Counted from the first letter of the stretch, positions 46,329 through 55,259 are shown. The stretch is 64,000 nucleotides of DNA from Devosia marina (GCF_009758415.1 NZ_WQRF01000001.1:1240001-1304000); one strand, 5' to 3'. A program made the numbers and translations. Notes: generated by a model from the sequence alone, not told the origin.

Positions 46329-48104
46329 CTAGCGGATCATGTTCAGGGCTTCCTGCAACATCTCGTCGGCAGTCGAGACGATGCGGGTGCCGGCCGAATA
46401 AGCCTGCTGGGTGATGATCAGCTTGGTGAATTCGTCAGAAATATCGGTATTGGACGCCTCAAGCGCCCCACCGATGACGCCGGAACCGGACAGGTCGAAA
46501 ATCGGTTCGCCCGATTCCGAGGTTGCCGCGTAGACGCCGCCATCGAGACGCTTGAGCGAGTTGACCCCATTGAACTGGGCCGTCACCACCTGCGCCATTT
46601 CGATGCGCTCACCATTGGAGTAGGTGGCGACCACTCGTCCAGAGTCGGTGATGGCCACCGAGAGGAATTCACCGGCCCCATAACCGTTCTGGTTCAGCGT
46701 GGAAACGGTCACAGTGCCGTTAACGTCGGCGAACTGGGAAACACCATTGGTTTCGTGCTGCAGCACCACATCGCCGATCAGCACGCCATTGACGCGCAGA
46801 TTGCTGATAGTGGCCTGCGGCACGCTGTTGGCCAGCGAACCATTGCTGTTGAACTTATACTCTTGGCCAATATTGGTCCAGGCCGTTGACCCACCGACAG
46901 CCTTGCTGTCGGAGAGGTAGAACATGTTCCACTTGTCCGCTCCACCCGCCGCGGCGCTGTCCACTTTGGCCCAGCGCACCTGTACGTTTACTGGCGCGCC
47001 ATTGCTGGCATAGACGGTAATCGCGCCGCCGGAGATCGAATTGGCCACGAAATCATCGGCATCATCTGCCGTGATGGTGTTGACCGTTCCCAATGCAGGA
47101 GCGGAAGAGGCCTGAGGCTCCGTCAGGCCAAGCGTGGTCGCAAGGGCAGGCGTCGTTCCGCTGATCGAGAAAGAGGCGTGATAGTCGCTGCCCAGCGAAA
47201 CAGCGAACTGATTGCTGCCATTCAGGCCCACTGTTGCAGACGCCGCAGCGCCGCCACCAAAGTCGCGCAGCCCCGCCTGCATCTCGTCCAGCACGTTCTG
47301 TACAGTCTTCGGCGCATCCAGATTTATTGCAACACCCCCACCTGTCGGCGGTGTCGCGCCGGTGTAGTAGCGGAACCGTACCGGAGCGCCGTTGACGGTG
47401 ACCGTCATTTCCTGCCCGTCGGCAAAAACGCTTGTGGCGACGTTCGCACCGGCGCCGGCACCCAGATCGGCTGTGCCATTGGCAGCCGCAGTCGTGGCTG
47501 TGGCACCAAAATTCTGCGCACCCAGCAACTCGCTGTTATAGACCGTCGCGTTGTAGCTCGCCGTCTTGGGAAGTTGCGGCAGGTTGGACTGGTAGTTGAT
47601 CGTTGTGGTCACATTGGCCGGCAAGAAGGCATTCGAAAGCTTGATAACCTCGGGCACCGAGCCCGAGATATTTCCCGTTGCCGGATCGATCGGCAGTCCC
47701 TTGAGGTAATAGCCCGCGCCATTGACCAAGAGGCCATCCTTGTCGATTTCGAAGTCGCCGCGACGGGTGAAATAGTTCGAGCCAGCAAACACCGAATTGC
47801 CGTCCGACTGACCAACCTTGGGCTCCACGACGAAGAAACCGCCCGAGTTCAGCGCGATATAGGTTTCGTTTGAGCTGGTCTGGATATCGCCCTGGATATT
47901 GTTGGTGGCACGCGACTGCGCCAGCACCGCACCCGGCACCTGCGAACGCAGCGGGGCATCGGGGATGAGGTCGACAAAACTTGTCTCCATCCGCTTGTAG
48001 CCAGTGGTCTGCGAATTGGCGATGTTGCCCGAAATGTTCTCCAGTGCATGCGACTGTGCCCGCAGGCCGGTCACCGCACTGGAAAGAGCCCCATAGATAC
48101 CCAT
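46329..48104 (-). CDS. flgE: Flagellar hook protein FlgE
   Basis: 591 residues. Start MGIYGALSSAVTGLRAQSHALENISGNIANSQTTGYKR at 48104 and end GALEASNTDISDEFTKLIITQQAYSAGTRIVSTADEMLQEALNMIR are typical. Middle hook signatures NSGGFFVVEP and YFTRRGDFEIDKDGLLVNGAGYYLKG. A longer frame to 48155 runs into the sigma-54 promoter and is excluded. Late-class gene by promoter type. Confidence 0.96.
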   Translation of the reverse strand: MGIYGALSSAVTGLRAQSHALENISGNIANSQTTGYKRMETSFVDLIPDAPLRSQVPGAVLAQSRATNNIQGDIQTSSNETYIALNSGGFFVVEPKVGQSDGNSVFAGSNYFTRRGDFEIDKDGLLVNGAGYYLKGLPIDPATGNISGSVPEVIKLSNAFLPANVTTTINYQSNLPQLPKTASYNATVYNSELLGAQNFGATATTAAANGTADLGAGAGANVATSVFADGQEMTVTVNGAPVRFRYYTGATPPTGGGVAINLDAPKTVQNVLDEMQAGLRDFGGGAAASATVGLNGSNQFAVSLGSDYHASFSISGTTPALATTLGLTEPQASSAPALGTVNTITADDADDFVANSISGGAITVYASNGAPVNVQVRWAKVDSAAAGGADKWNMFYLSDSKAVGGSTAWTNIGQEYKFNSNGSLANSVPQATISNLRVNGVLIGDVVLQHETNGVSQFADVNGTVTVSTLNQNGYGAGEFLSVAITDSGRVVATYSNGERIEMAQVVTAQFNGVNSLKRLDGGVYAATSESGEPIFDLSGSGVIGGALEASNTDISDEFTKLIITQQAYSAGTRIVSTADEMLQEALNMIR

Positions 48105-48155
48105 CTGTAACTCCGTAATCCCCATTGCGCCGCACGGCGCGCTCGCAAGCATCAA

Positions 48156-48172
48156 TGCAAACCCGGTGCCAA
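48156..48172 (-). promoter_or_regulatory. Sigma-54 promoter of flgE-flgK-flgL
   Basis: Minus strand reads TTGGCACCGGGTTTGCA: perfect TGGCAC and TTGCA with GG and GC 12 bases apart. Predicted start near 48145, 41 bases before flgE. Confidence 0.82.
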
Positions 48173-48257
48173 CCGGGGCAACCGTTGAATCTGCTGACTT
48201 TTTTCAGGCTCAGGGGACGGATCTTGGCGACAAGGCGGCAAATGAGTCCGAGCCGGC

Positions 48258-48270
48258 GGCAGTTTTTGCC
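48258..48270. promoter_or_regulatory. GGCA-N5-TGCC palindrome upstream of flgE
   Basis: GGCAGTTTTTGCC, the same 13 bases as at 26863. Centre about 119 bases upstream of the predicted flgE start, an enhancer-like distance. Confidence 0.65.
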
Positions 48271-48350
48271 GGTTGCTTGAGATCGCCGCTGGCTTGCGTT
48301 AAACGCAACCCATGCAGTTTGGCCGCTACCGGCCATCGGAGCGTCTGACT

Positions 48351-49217
48351 ATGCTGTTTTCCAGCGTCGATGAGTTTGTGAAGGCCCCGCGACGCGCGGT
48401 GACCGTGTTCGGCATGGCCGGCGTGGGCAAGACGCGGCTGTCCAATATGCTGCGCGCCAATCACTGGTTCCATTACTCGGCCGACTATCGCATCGGCACG
48501 CGCTATATGGGCGAGTTCATCGTCGACAATTTCAAGCGTGAAGCCATGAAAGTGCCGTTCCTGGCCCAGCTTCTGCGCACGGACTCGATTTATATCTCGT
48601 CCAATATCACCTTCAACAATCTCGACCCGCTCTCGACCTATCTGGGCACGCCGGGCAATGTCGACCAGGGTGGCCTGCCGCTGGCTGAATACCAGCGCCG
48701 CCAGGAGCAGCATCGCGTGGCCGAGATCGCTGCGTTGTGCGACGTGCCCTATTTCATCGATCGCGCCAAGGCGCTCTACGGCTATGATGATTTCATCGCC
48801 GATACCGGCGGTTCGCTGATCGAGGTCGTTGACCCGACCAACCCTGAAGACCCCGTCATCAAGACCCTCGCCGAGCACACGGCGCTAATCCACATCCGCG
48901 GCACCGACAAGGACGCGACCGAACTGGTCAAGCGCTTCAAGAAGTCGCCCAAGCCGATGTATTATCGCCCCGAATTTCTCGTCGAGAAATGGGCAGAGTA
49001 CAAGCTGATCAACGGCATACTGAGCGATGACGATGTCGATCCGGCCGGTTTCGGTGCCTGGGGCTTCGAAGCCCTGCTGCATGATCGCCTGCCCCGCTAT
49101 GAAGCGCTGGCCGACAATTTCGGCTATGTCGTCGAGGCCTCCGATCTTGCCACCGCGCGCGATGGTGATGAATTTGTCGATCTGATTGCTGCCGCCATCG
49201 AGAAGCGAATGCGCTAG
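48351..49217 (+). CDS. P-loop ATPase of unknown role
   Basis: 288 residues from the ATG at 48351; an upstream ATG at 48312 is possible. Walker A FGMAGVGKTRLS lies near residue 20. Later motifs include SIYISSNITFNNLDPL, VPYFIDRAKALYGYDDFIADTGGSLIEVVD and IHIRGTDKDATELVKRFKKSPKPMYYRP. It has the look of a kinase or NTPase of the large P-loop superfamily, but I cannot assign a substrate. It is transcribed away from flgE and lies 72 bases before metA. Confidence 0.7.
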   Translation: MLFSSVDEFVKAPRRAVTVFGMAGVGKTRLSNMLRANHWFHYSADYRIGTRYMGEFIVDNFKREAMKVPFLAQLLRTDSIYISSNITFNNLDPLSTYLGTPGNVDQGGLPLAEYQRRQEQHRVAEIAALCDVPYFIDRAKALYGYDDFIADTGGSLIEVVDPTNPEDPVIKTLAEHTALIHIRGTDKDATELVKRFKKSPKPMYYRPEFLVEKWAEYKLINGILSDDDVDPAGFGAWGFEALLHDRLPRYEALADNFGYVVEASDLATARDGDEFVDLIAAAIEKRMR

Positions 49218-49289
49218 CGCGCGGCTCCCCCTGGGAAGTCGTGCGCCAGCCTGAATCGTTTTCTCATTGCAACTCGCCAAGAGGCTGAC

Positions 49290-50201
49290 ATGCCTATCAG
49301 AATTCCCGACGACCTGCCGGCTCGCAAGACACTCGAAGAAGAGGGCGTCAATGTCATGGATTCCAGCCGCGCCGCGCGGCAGGACATCCGCCCGCTCGAA
49401 TTTGGCCTGCTCAACCTGATGCCCAACAAGGAGCGGACCGAAACCCAGTTCACCCGGCTGATCGGCGCCACCCCGCTGCAGATCAATCTGAGCCTGGTGC
49501 GGGTGACCGATCACCAGTCCAAGAACACCCCGGAAGACTACCTCAACACCTTCTACCAGACCTGGGAAGAGGTGAAGGAGCGCAAGTTCGACGGCTTCAT
49601 CGTCACCGGCGCGCCCATCGCCAACATGCCCTTCGAGGAGGTGCGCTACTGGCCCGAAATGCTCGAGATCATGGAGTGGACGCGCACCAATGTGCACCAC
49701 ACCATGTTCATTTGCTGGGGTGCCCAGGCGGCCCTGCACCATTTCCATGGCGCCCGCCGCTACCGCATGGACAAGAAGGCCTTCGGGGTGTTCCGCCACA
49801 AGGTGACCGGCCCCCGCTCACCCTTCCTGCGCGGCATGTCAGACAGCCCGATGATCCCGGTCTCGCGCTATAACGACATCGACCGCAACAGCTTGGGCGA
49901 CGAGCTCGAAGTGCTGATCGACAACGATCAGATTGGCCTCTGCATGTTGGGAGACCGCAATCAGCGGGCCGTCTATTTCCTGAACCATCTCGAATATGAC
50001 AACCGCTCGCTGGCCGATGAATATGAGCGGGACATTGCCGCCGGTCTTGACACTCCACCGCCGGAGAACCTCTTCCCCAATGGCGACACCAGCGCCGTTC
50101 CGGAAAACCGCTGGCGCAGTCACGCCCATCTCCTGTTCCAGAACTGGATCAACGAGATCTATCAGACCACGCCCTTCGAGCTGGACAAGATCGGCAAGTA
50201 G
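49290..50201 (+). CDS. metA: Homoserine O-acyltransferase MetA
   Basis: Activates homoserine by acylation for methionine synthesis. 303 residues. MPIRIPDDLPARKTLEEEGVNVM at the start; catalytic Cys in ICWGAQAALHHFHG (C142), and the His-Glu part of the triad in FLNHLEYD. Residue 111, which tells acetyl-CoA (Glu) from succinyl-CoA (Gly) enzymes, is Ala here (GAPIANMPF), so the acyl donor cannot be read directly. No SAM riboswitch was found in the short leader. Confidence 0.95.
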   Translation: MPIRIPDDLPARKTLEEEGVNVMDSSRAARQDIRPLEFGLLNLMPNKERTETQFTRLIGATPLQINLSLVRVTDHQSKNTPEDYLNTFYQTWEEVKERKFDGFIVTGAPIANMPFEEVRYWPEMLEIMEWTRTNVHHTMFICWGAQAALHHFHGARRYRMDKKAFGVFRHKVTGPRSPFLRGMSDSPMIPVSRYNDIDRNSLGDELEVLIDNDQIGLCMLGDRNQRAVYFLNHLEYDNRSLADEYERDIAAGLDTPPPENLFPNGDTSAVPENRWRSHAHLLFQNWINEIYQTTPFELDKIGK

Positions 50202-50204
50202 AAA

Positions 50205-50222
50205 AGGGCCCCGCGGGGCCCT
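50205..50222. terminator. Shared terminator of metA and phoX
   Basis: AGGGCCCC / GGGGCCCT with a two-base loop. The minus strand has TTTTC after the stem, so it mainly fits phoX; metA can use it with a weak tail. Confidence 0.7.
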
Positions 50223-50248
50223 TCTCCATATTCGTCCTTCCTGGCAGA

Positions 50249-52231
50249 TCAGACCGCGATCTTGCCGCCGCCCTGCTTGGTGACCACCACGACTGCGGGA
50301 CGCACCGGCATGTCGTCGCGGAAATCGGGCCAGCGGGTTGACGGATCCTCGTAGAATGACGGGCGGGCATGGCCTTCCCAGTCCTCGCCACCATCGCCGG
50401 GATGCTGAATGGCCAGGAACAGCGACTCGCCATCATCGGTGAACACCGGGCCACACATTTCTGCACCCACCGGAACGCGGTAGAACAGGCGCGACGTACC
50501 ACGGGCAGCGCCCTCGGTATCCACGGCCCACAAGCCATCGGTCCGGCCGGTATCGGTGGGGTTGTTGCCGTCCGTCGACACCCAGAGACGCCCGTCGGAG
50601 TCGACGGCCGCATTGTCCGGCATGCCGAACCAGCCATTTTCGGTGGTGTCGGTGGAGAACGTCGCCCCGACCTCGGCGATCGAAGGATCGCCACACTTGA
50701 GCAGGATCTCCCAGGTGCCCGAGGTGGCAGCGAAATCACCATCGGCTTCGGCGATCTCGATGATATGCCCGAAAGCGTTGGCTGCACGCGGATTGGCTGC
50801 GTTGACGTTTTCTTCCGTACGGCGGGAATTATTGGTCAGCATCACATAGACCTTGCCATTGGTGGCATTGGGCTGGATGTCTTCCGGACGGTCCATCTTG
50901 GTGGCGCCAAGCAGGTCGGCGGCACGGCGGGTTTCGATCACGATGTCGGCCTGACTCTCAAAGCCGTTTTCTGCCGTCAGCGGACCTTCGCCATGCACCA
51001 GCGGCATCCATTCCATGGAACCGTCTTCATCGAAGCGAGCCACGTAGAGCGTACCTTCATCGAGCAGGTCCATATTCGCAGCGCGATCATCGGCATTATA
51101 GGTGCCGGCGGTCACGAACTTATAGACATAGTCGAAACGCTCGTCGTCGCCGGAGTACAGCACGACCTGGCCATTCGGTGCGACGATGGATTCAGCACCC
51201 TCATGCTTGAAGCGGCCCATTGCGGTGCGCTTCTTGGGCACGGAATTGGGATCCATCGGGTCCACTTCGACGATATAGCCGAAGCGGTTCATTTCGTTGG
51301 GTTCCTTGGAGACGTCGAAACGGTCGTGGAAATTGTGCCACTGGTACCAGCCACCCGGCGCACCGAGGCGGGCATAGTTTTCCGCTTCGGCATGATCGGC
51401 GGGGAGTTCGCCGGAGAAATAGCCGTGGAAGTTTTCCTCAGCCATCAGATAGGTGCCCCAGGGGGTCACGCCGCCAGCACAATTGTTCAATGTGCCCAGG
51501 GCCTTGGTGCCAGTCTCGTCGACACTGGTCTTGAGGCGATCATGGCCGGCAGCGGGACCAGTGATGAGGGTTTCCGTCGTGCCGGTGATGCGCCGGTTGT
51601 ACTGGCTGTCGGCCACCCGGCGCCAGACACCGTCGACCTTTTCGATCTCGATGATGGATCCGCCATGCGCGGCGATCTCGATATTCACCTGCTCTTCGCT
51701 GAGGTCGCCCTGCACGGCAGCCCCATCCACGACCTGTACCAGGCCTGGGAACATGAGGTGAGGATTGGTATATTCGTGATTGACGACCAGCAGGCCATGC
51801 TCGTCGGACCCGTCGAGCGGAATATAGCCCACATAGTCGTTGTTGTAGCCAAACTGACCGGCCTGCGCATCGGCTGTCTGGTTATTCGGATCGAACTCCG
51901 GAGCGCCCGAGACAACCGGGTCGCCCCAGCGGATCAGCACCTGGGCATCATATCCTTCAGCAACATGGTGGTCGGCGTCGACGCCGGCGGTCACCTCGGG
52001 GAAGGAAAAGACCGAACCACCTTCCTGCGCTTCGGCGCGCGGGGCACTCAAAAGAGCGGCCGGCCCGACAGTGGCGGCAATGGCCGACACGGCCAGGGAA
52101 CCCTGCAGAAACCCGCGACGCGAAAACCGCGCGGCAATAACCTCGCCCATTGTGCGGTTGGCGGAATGATTGGTCGGATCGAACTCGGCGGATTCAAGAC
52201 CCTGGGTGGGAAAAGTCGGTTTCTCGTTCAT
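50249..52231 (-). CDS. phoX: PhoX-family alkaline phosphatase (Tat-exported)
   Basis: Periplasmic calcium/iron-dependent phosphatase releasing phosphate from organic esters. 660 residues. A Tat signal is clear: SRRGFLQGSLAVSAIAATVG. PhoX/DUF839 features: LLVVNHEYTNPHLMFPG, NCAGGVTPWGTYLMAEENFHGYF, FKHEGAESIVAPNGQVVLYSGDDERFDYVYKFV and RPEDIQPNATNGKVYVMLTNNSRR. Good ribosome site (gaggagcaaag). A Pho box 90 bases upstream points to PhoB control. Confidence 0.93.
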   Translation of the reverse strand: MNEKPTFPTQGLESAEFDPTNHSANRTMGEVIAARFSRRGFLQGSLAVSAIAATVGPAALLSAPRAEAQEGGSVFSFPEVTAGVDADHHVAEGYDAQVLIRWGDPVVSGAPEFDPNNQTADAQAGQFGYNNDYVGYIPLDGSDEHGLLVVNHEYTNPHLMFPGLVQVVDGAAVQGDLSEEQVNIEIAAHGGSIIEIEKVDGVWRRVADSQYNRRITGTTETLITGPAAGHDRLKTSVDETGTKALGTLNNCAGGVTPWGTYLMAEENFHGYFSGELPADHAEAENYARLGAPGGWYQWHNFHDRFDVSKEPNEMNRFGYIVEVDPMDPNSVPKKRTAMGRFKHEGAESIVAPNGQVVLYSGDDERFDYVYKFVTAGTYNADDRAANMDLLDEGTLYVARFDEDGSMEWMPLVHGEGPLTAENGFESQADIVIETRRAADLLGATKMDRPEDIQPNATNGKVYVMLTNNSRRTEENVNAANPRAANAFGHIIEIAEADGDFAATSGTWEILLKCGDPSIAEVGATFSTDTTENGWFGMPDNAAVDSDGRLWVSTDGNNPTDTGRTDGLWAVDTEGAARGTSRLFYRVPVGAEMCGPVFTDDGESLFLAIQHPGDGGEDWEGHARPSFYEDPSTRWPDFRDDMPVRPAVVVVTKQGGGKIAV

Positions 52232-52320
52232 CTTTGCTCCTCACAGCAAAACGGGCCCTGTTCGGGCCGGGGCACGCCTCGATGGATAAGCCAGCCGCTT
52301 GACGGATCGGACACATCTGC

Positions 52321-52338
52321 ATGACGGTTGGATGACAC
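52321..52338 (-). promoter_or_regulatory. Pho box upstream of phoX
   Basis: Minus strand GTGTCATCCAACCGTCAT: two 7-base direct repeats (GTGTCAT, CCGTCAT), each one mismatch from CTGTCAT, separated by four bases as in PhoB sites. Confidence 0.72.
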
Positions 52339-52399
52339 CCGCAGGTCCTTGTATTCGCCGCGTCAGGCCCTACCTTGCCAGTACACGGGGACATGTTCT

Positions 52400-53851
52400 T
52401 TGCCGCAGCCGCCGACCACCATTACCGACGAACTGGGCATTGCCCTGTCCAATCTGGCCGATACCGCGACAGGCGTCTTGACGCCCACCTTGCGGCTGGG
52501 GGTGACCGGTCTCAGCCGTGCCGGAAAGACCATCTTCATCACCGCTTTGGTGCACAATCTGCTGACCCAAGGCCGCTTGCCCGGTTTCGCCCCGCTGGCC
52601 GATGGCCGCTTCATCGGGGCGCGGCTGGCTGAATATCCCGATGCGACCATTCCACGCTTTGCCTATGAGCAGCATCTTGCAGCGCTCTCGGCCAATCCTC
52701 CGGTCTGGCCGGAAAGCACCCGGCGCATTTCCCAGCTTCGCCTGGTGCTGAAATTCCAGTCCGCCAAATGGTGGGCTGGCATGACCGGTCCGGCCATGCT
52801 CAACCTCGATATTGTGGATTACCCCGGTGAGTGGCTCCTCGACCTGCCCTTGCTCGGCCTCAGTTTTGCCGAATGGAGCACAGAAGCGCTCGAGCGGGCC
52901 CGTCAACCGGGTCACACGGATGAAGCCGCCGAGTTCCTCGCCGCACTGGACCAGACCGACATATCCGAAGAAGCAAACGACCCGGACGCCGAGCGCCTGG
53001 CCAGCGCCTTCACCACCTATCTACGTCGCAGCCGCGAGCATGGCGCGCTCTCCACCCTCCCACCCGGACGCTTCCTGCTTCCAGGGGATCTGGAAGGTTC
53101 ACCAGCCCTGACCTTTGCGCCCCTGCCGCGCACCTCGGGCGCAACGGCCCGTGGCAGCCTTTACGCCATGCTGGAGAACCGCTACGAGGCCTATAAGGCC
53201 CAGGTGGTGCGGCCCTTCTTTCGCGATCACTTCGCGCGGCTCGACCGGCAGGTGGTGCTGGTCGATACCCTGCGCGCGCTCAATACCGGCCCGGCGGCCG
53301 TCAACGATCTGGAGACGGCACTGACCTCCGTGCTCGCCTGTTTCCGCCAGGGCGAGGCCAACCCGATCCTGCGCCCCTTCTCGCGCCGCATTGACCGCAT
53401 CCTGTTTGCGGCGACCAAGGCCGATCATGTGCATCACACCAGCCACGACCGGCTGGAAGCCATTCTCAATCGCCTGGTTGCCAATGCCCGCAAGCGCGCC
53501 AGTTTTGCCGGGGCAGAGACGAAGTCCATCGCCATGGCCGGCATTCGCTCCACCAGCGAAGGCACCATCCGCGAAGGCGGCGACACCTTGCCCACGCTTG
53601 TCGGCACCCCGCTCAATGGGGAAATCCTCGACGGCACCACCTATGACGGCAGGACCGAAATCGCCCTGTTTCCCGGTGACTTGCCGGCACGACCGGATTC
53701 ACTTTTTGAGAATGGCAGTCCCGTCGCCCTCAATTTCCTGCGCTTTACGCCGCCTCAAAAACTGGAACGCAACGCCTCTGGCGATATTGTGCTGCCCCAT
53801 ATCCGGCTCGACCGGGCGCTCGACTATCTCATCGGAGACTGGATGGCATGA
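52400..53851 (+). CDS. ycjX: YcjX-family GTPase-like protein
   Basis: Stress-associated P-loop protein (DUF463). The family region starts at about TLRLGVTGLSRAGKTIFITALVHNLL, with Walker A GLSRAGKT, and includes LNLDIVDYPGEWLLDLPLL (Walker B DYPGEW). The end is LNFLRFTPPQKLERNASGDIVLPHIRLDRALDYLIGDWMA. I use the TTG at 52400 because GGGGA sits eight bases upstream and homologues begin near here. The first ATG (52328) would lie inside the phoX Pho box. Overlaps ycjF by four bases. Confidence 0.85.
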   Translation: MPQPPTTITDELGIALSNLADTATGVLTPTLRLGVTGLSRAGKTIFITALVHNLLTQGRLPGFAPLADGRFIGARLAEYPDATIPRFAYEQHLAALSANPPVWPESTRRISQLRLVLKFQSAKWWAGMTGPAMLNLDIVDYPGEWLLDLPLLGLSFAEWSTEALERARQPGHTDEAAEFLAALDQTDISEEANDPDAERLASAFTTYLRRSREHGALSTLPPGRFLLPGDLEGSPALTFAPLPRTSGATARGSLYAMLENRYEAYKAQVVRPFFRDHFARLDRQVVLVDTLRALNTGPAAVNDLETALTSVLACFRQGEANPILRPFSRRIDRILFAATKADHVHHTSHDRLEAILNRLVANARKRASFAGAETKSIAMAGIRSTSEGTIREGGDTLPTLVGTPLNGEILDGTTYDGRTEIALFPGDLPARPDSLFENGSPVALNFLRFTPPQKLERNASGDIVLPHIRLDRALDYLIGDWMA

Positions 53852-54867
53852 AGCGACCCGTAGCCCATACCGTCACCAAGGACGAAACCACTGCCGAACG
53901 CACGCGCGTGCCCCGCGCCTTCACGCCCGACCGCGCCGAGATCGTCGAAGTCGCTTTCGCGCCCGAAACAGAAGCCGAGCTTGTTGCACCGCCCCCTCGC
54001 CGAATGGGGTGGCTGGGCCGACTGGCCTGGACCACGGGCGTCATCCTGGCGTCGTCCGGATTGGCGCTCGCCGCCGATCAGCTGATCCGCGATCTCTTTG
54101 CGCGGCACGAATGGCTTGGCTGGGCGGGTCTTGGCATCCTCGGCGCCTTCCTTGTGGCGGTTGTCGCCCTGATCACTCGCGAAATGGCTGCCCTGCGACG
54201 TCTGTCCGTCCTCGACGCGCTGCGTGCTGAGGCCGCCCGCGCGCATGCCGACAACGACCGCAAGCGGGCCGGCTCGGTGCTCGATCATCTCAACGGCGTC
54301 TATGCCACCCGGCCCGACCTCGCGCGCGCCCGGCAAAATCTCAACGATCAGGCCGGCGACCTATTCGATGGCACAGAAGTCATCGCCCTGGCCGAACGCA
54401 GCCTGATGGCCCCGCTCGATGCCCGCTCCCGTGCCCTCGTCGCCGCCTCCGCCCGCCGCGTCGCCTTGGTCACTGCCGTCTCGCCACGCGCGCTGATCGA
54501 TGTCGCTTTTGTCATTTATGAGAGCATCCGCCTCGCCGGCGCCATTGCCGCGCTTTACGGCGCGCGCCCCGGCCTATTCGGCTTTTGGCGCCTGGCCGGT
54601 TCCATATTGGCTCATCTCGCCGTCACCGGGGGCCTCGTTCTCACCGATGGCGTGGTCGAACAACTCGTCGGCCAGGGCCTTGCCGCCAAGCTCTCGGCCC
54701 GGCTGGGCGAAGGCGTGGTCAACGGGCTGATGACCGTTCGCGTCGGCATCGCCGCCATGCGTGTCGTCCGCCCCCTGCCCTTCGAAACCCAGCCGCAGCC
54801 CACCGTGCGCGACTTCATTCCGGAATTGGTCAAGGTCACGACCGATGCGAGCAAGCCATCGGGTTGA
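53848..54867 (+). CDS. ycjF: YcjF-family (TIGR01620) inner-membrane protein
   Basis: 339 residues with two adjacent transmembrane helices (LAWTTGVILASSGLALAADQLI and WAGLGILGAFLVAVVALITREM) and a DUF697-like C-terminal region (AVSPRALIDVAFVIYESIRLAGAIAALYG). The N-terminal 50 residues are charged and probably disordered. ycjX and ycjF form a conserved pair; here they overlap by ATGA. Exact function unknown. Confidence 0.88.
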   Translation: MKRPVAHTVTKDETTAERTRVPRAFTPDRAEIVEVAFAPETEAELVAPPPRRMGWLGRLAWTTGVILASSGLALAADQLIRDLFARHEWLGWAGLGILGAFLVAVVALITREMAALRRLSVLDALRAEAARAHADNDRKRAGSVLDHLNGVYATRPDLARARQNLNDQAGDLFDGTEVIALAERSLMAPLDARSRALVAASARRVALVTAVSPRALIDVAFVIYESIRLAGAIAALYGARPGLFGFWRLAGSILAHLAVTGGLVLTDGVVEQLVGQGLAAKLSARLGEGVVNGLMTVRVGIAAMRVVRPLPFETQPQPTVRDFIPELVKVTTDASKPSG

Positions 54868-54885
54868 CCCGCATCATTCAAATCA

Positions 54886-54901
54886 ATATATCATGATATA
54901 T
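54886..54901. promoter_or_regulatory. Palindromic operator overlapping the arsR start codon
   Basis: ATATATCATGATATAT is a perfect 16-base palindrome whose last two bases are the first two of the arsR ATG. Likely autoregulatory operator. Confidence 0.6.
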
Positions 54902-55259
54902 GGATACGAATGAAGCGATTGAGGCCTTCGCCGCCCTGTCTCACCCTGGGCGCATTGCCATTTTCAGATTGCTCGTCGCCGCCGGGCCCGATGGGGTGCC
55001 CGCGGGGCGCATCGGCGAGCAACTGGGCCAGAAGCAAAATACGACCTCGGTGAATCTGTCGGTGCTGGATCGCGCTGGTCTCGTCAGCGGCGAGCGAGAT
55101 GGCCGGCAGGTGATCTATAGGGCCAATTTCGCCGCTGTAGGCGGGCTCGTTGCCTATCTGCTCGAAGATTGCTGCGGTGGCCGCACCGAGGCCTGTACGC
55201 CGGTGGCGGCAATCCTGGCGCAAACCTCATCCCCCAGACCAGATCAGTGTGTTGAATGA
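54900..55259 (+). CDS. arsR: ArsR-family metalloregulator
   Basis: 119-residue winged-helix repressor: [21 protein letters not shown] and recognition helix [30 protein letters not shown]. The C-terminal [10 protein letters not shown] carries a vicinal cysteine pair plus a third cysteine, candidate arsenite ligands. Directly followed by arsH with a four-base overlap, so it likely controls arsH and itself. Confidence 0.9.
   Translation: MDTNEAIEAFAALSHPGRIAIFRLLVAAGPDGVPAGRIGEQLGQKQNTTSVNLSVLDRAGLVSGERDGRQVIYRANFAAVGGLVAYLLEDCCGGRTEACTPVAAILAQTSSPRPDQCVE

Noticed and set aside
49218..49289. SAM-II riboswitch before metA
   Set aside because: Expected from other alphaproteobacterial metA genes, but the 72-base leader has none of the conserved SAM-II core sequence.
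50369..52324. 651-codon open frame opposite phoX
   Set aside because: Antisense shadow of a well-identified gene; no recognisable domain or start site.
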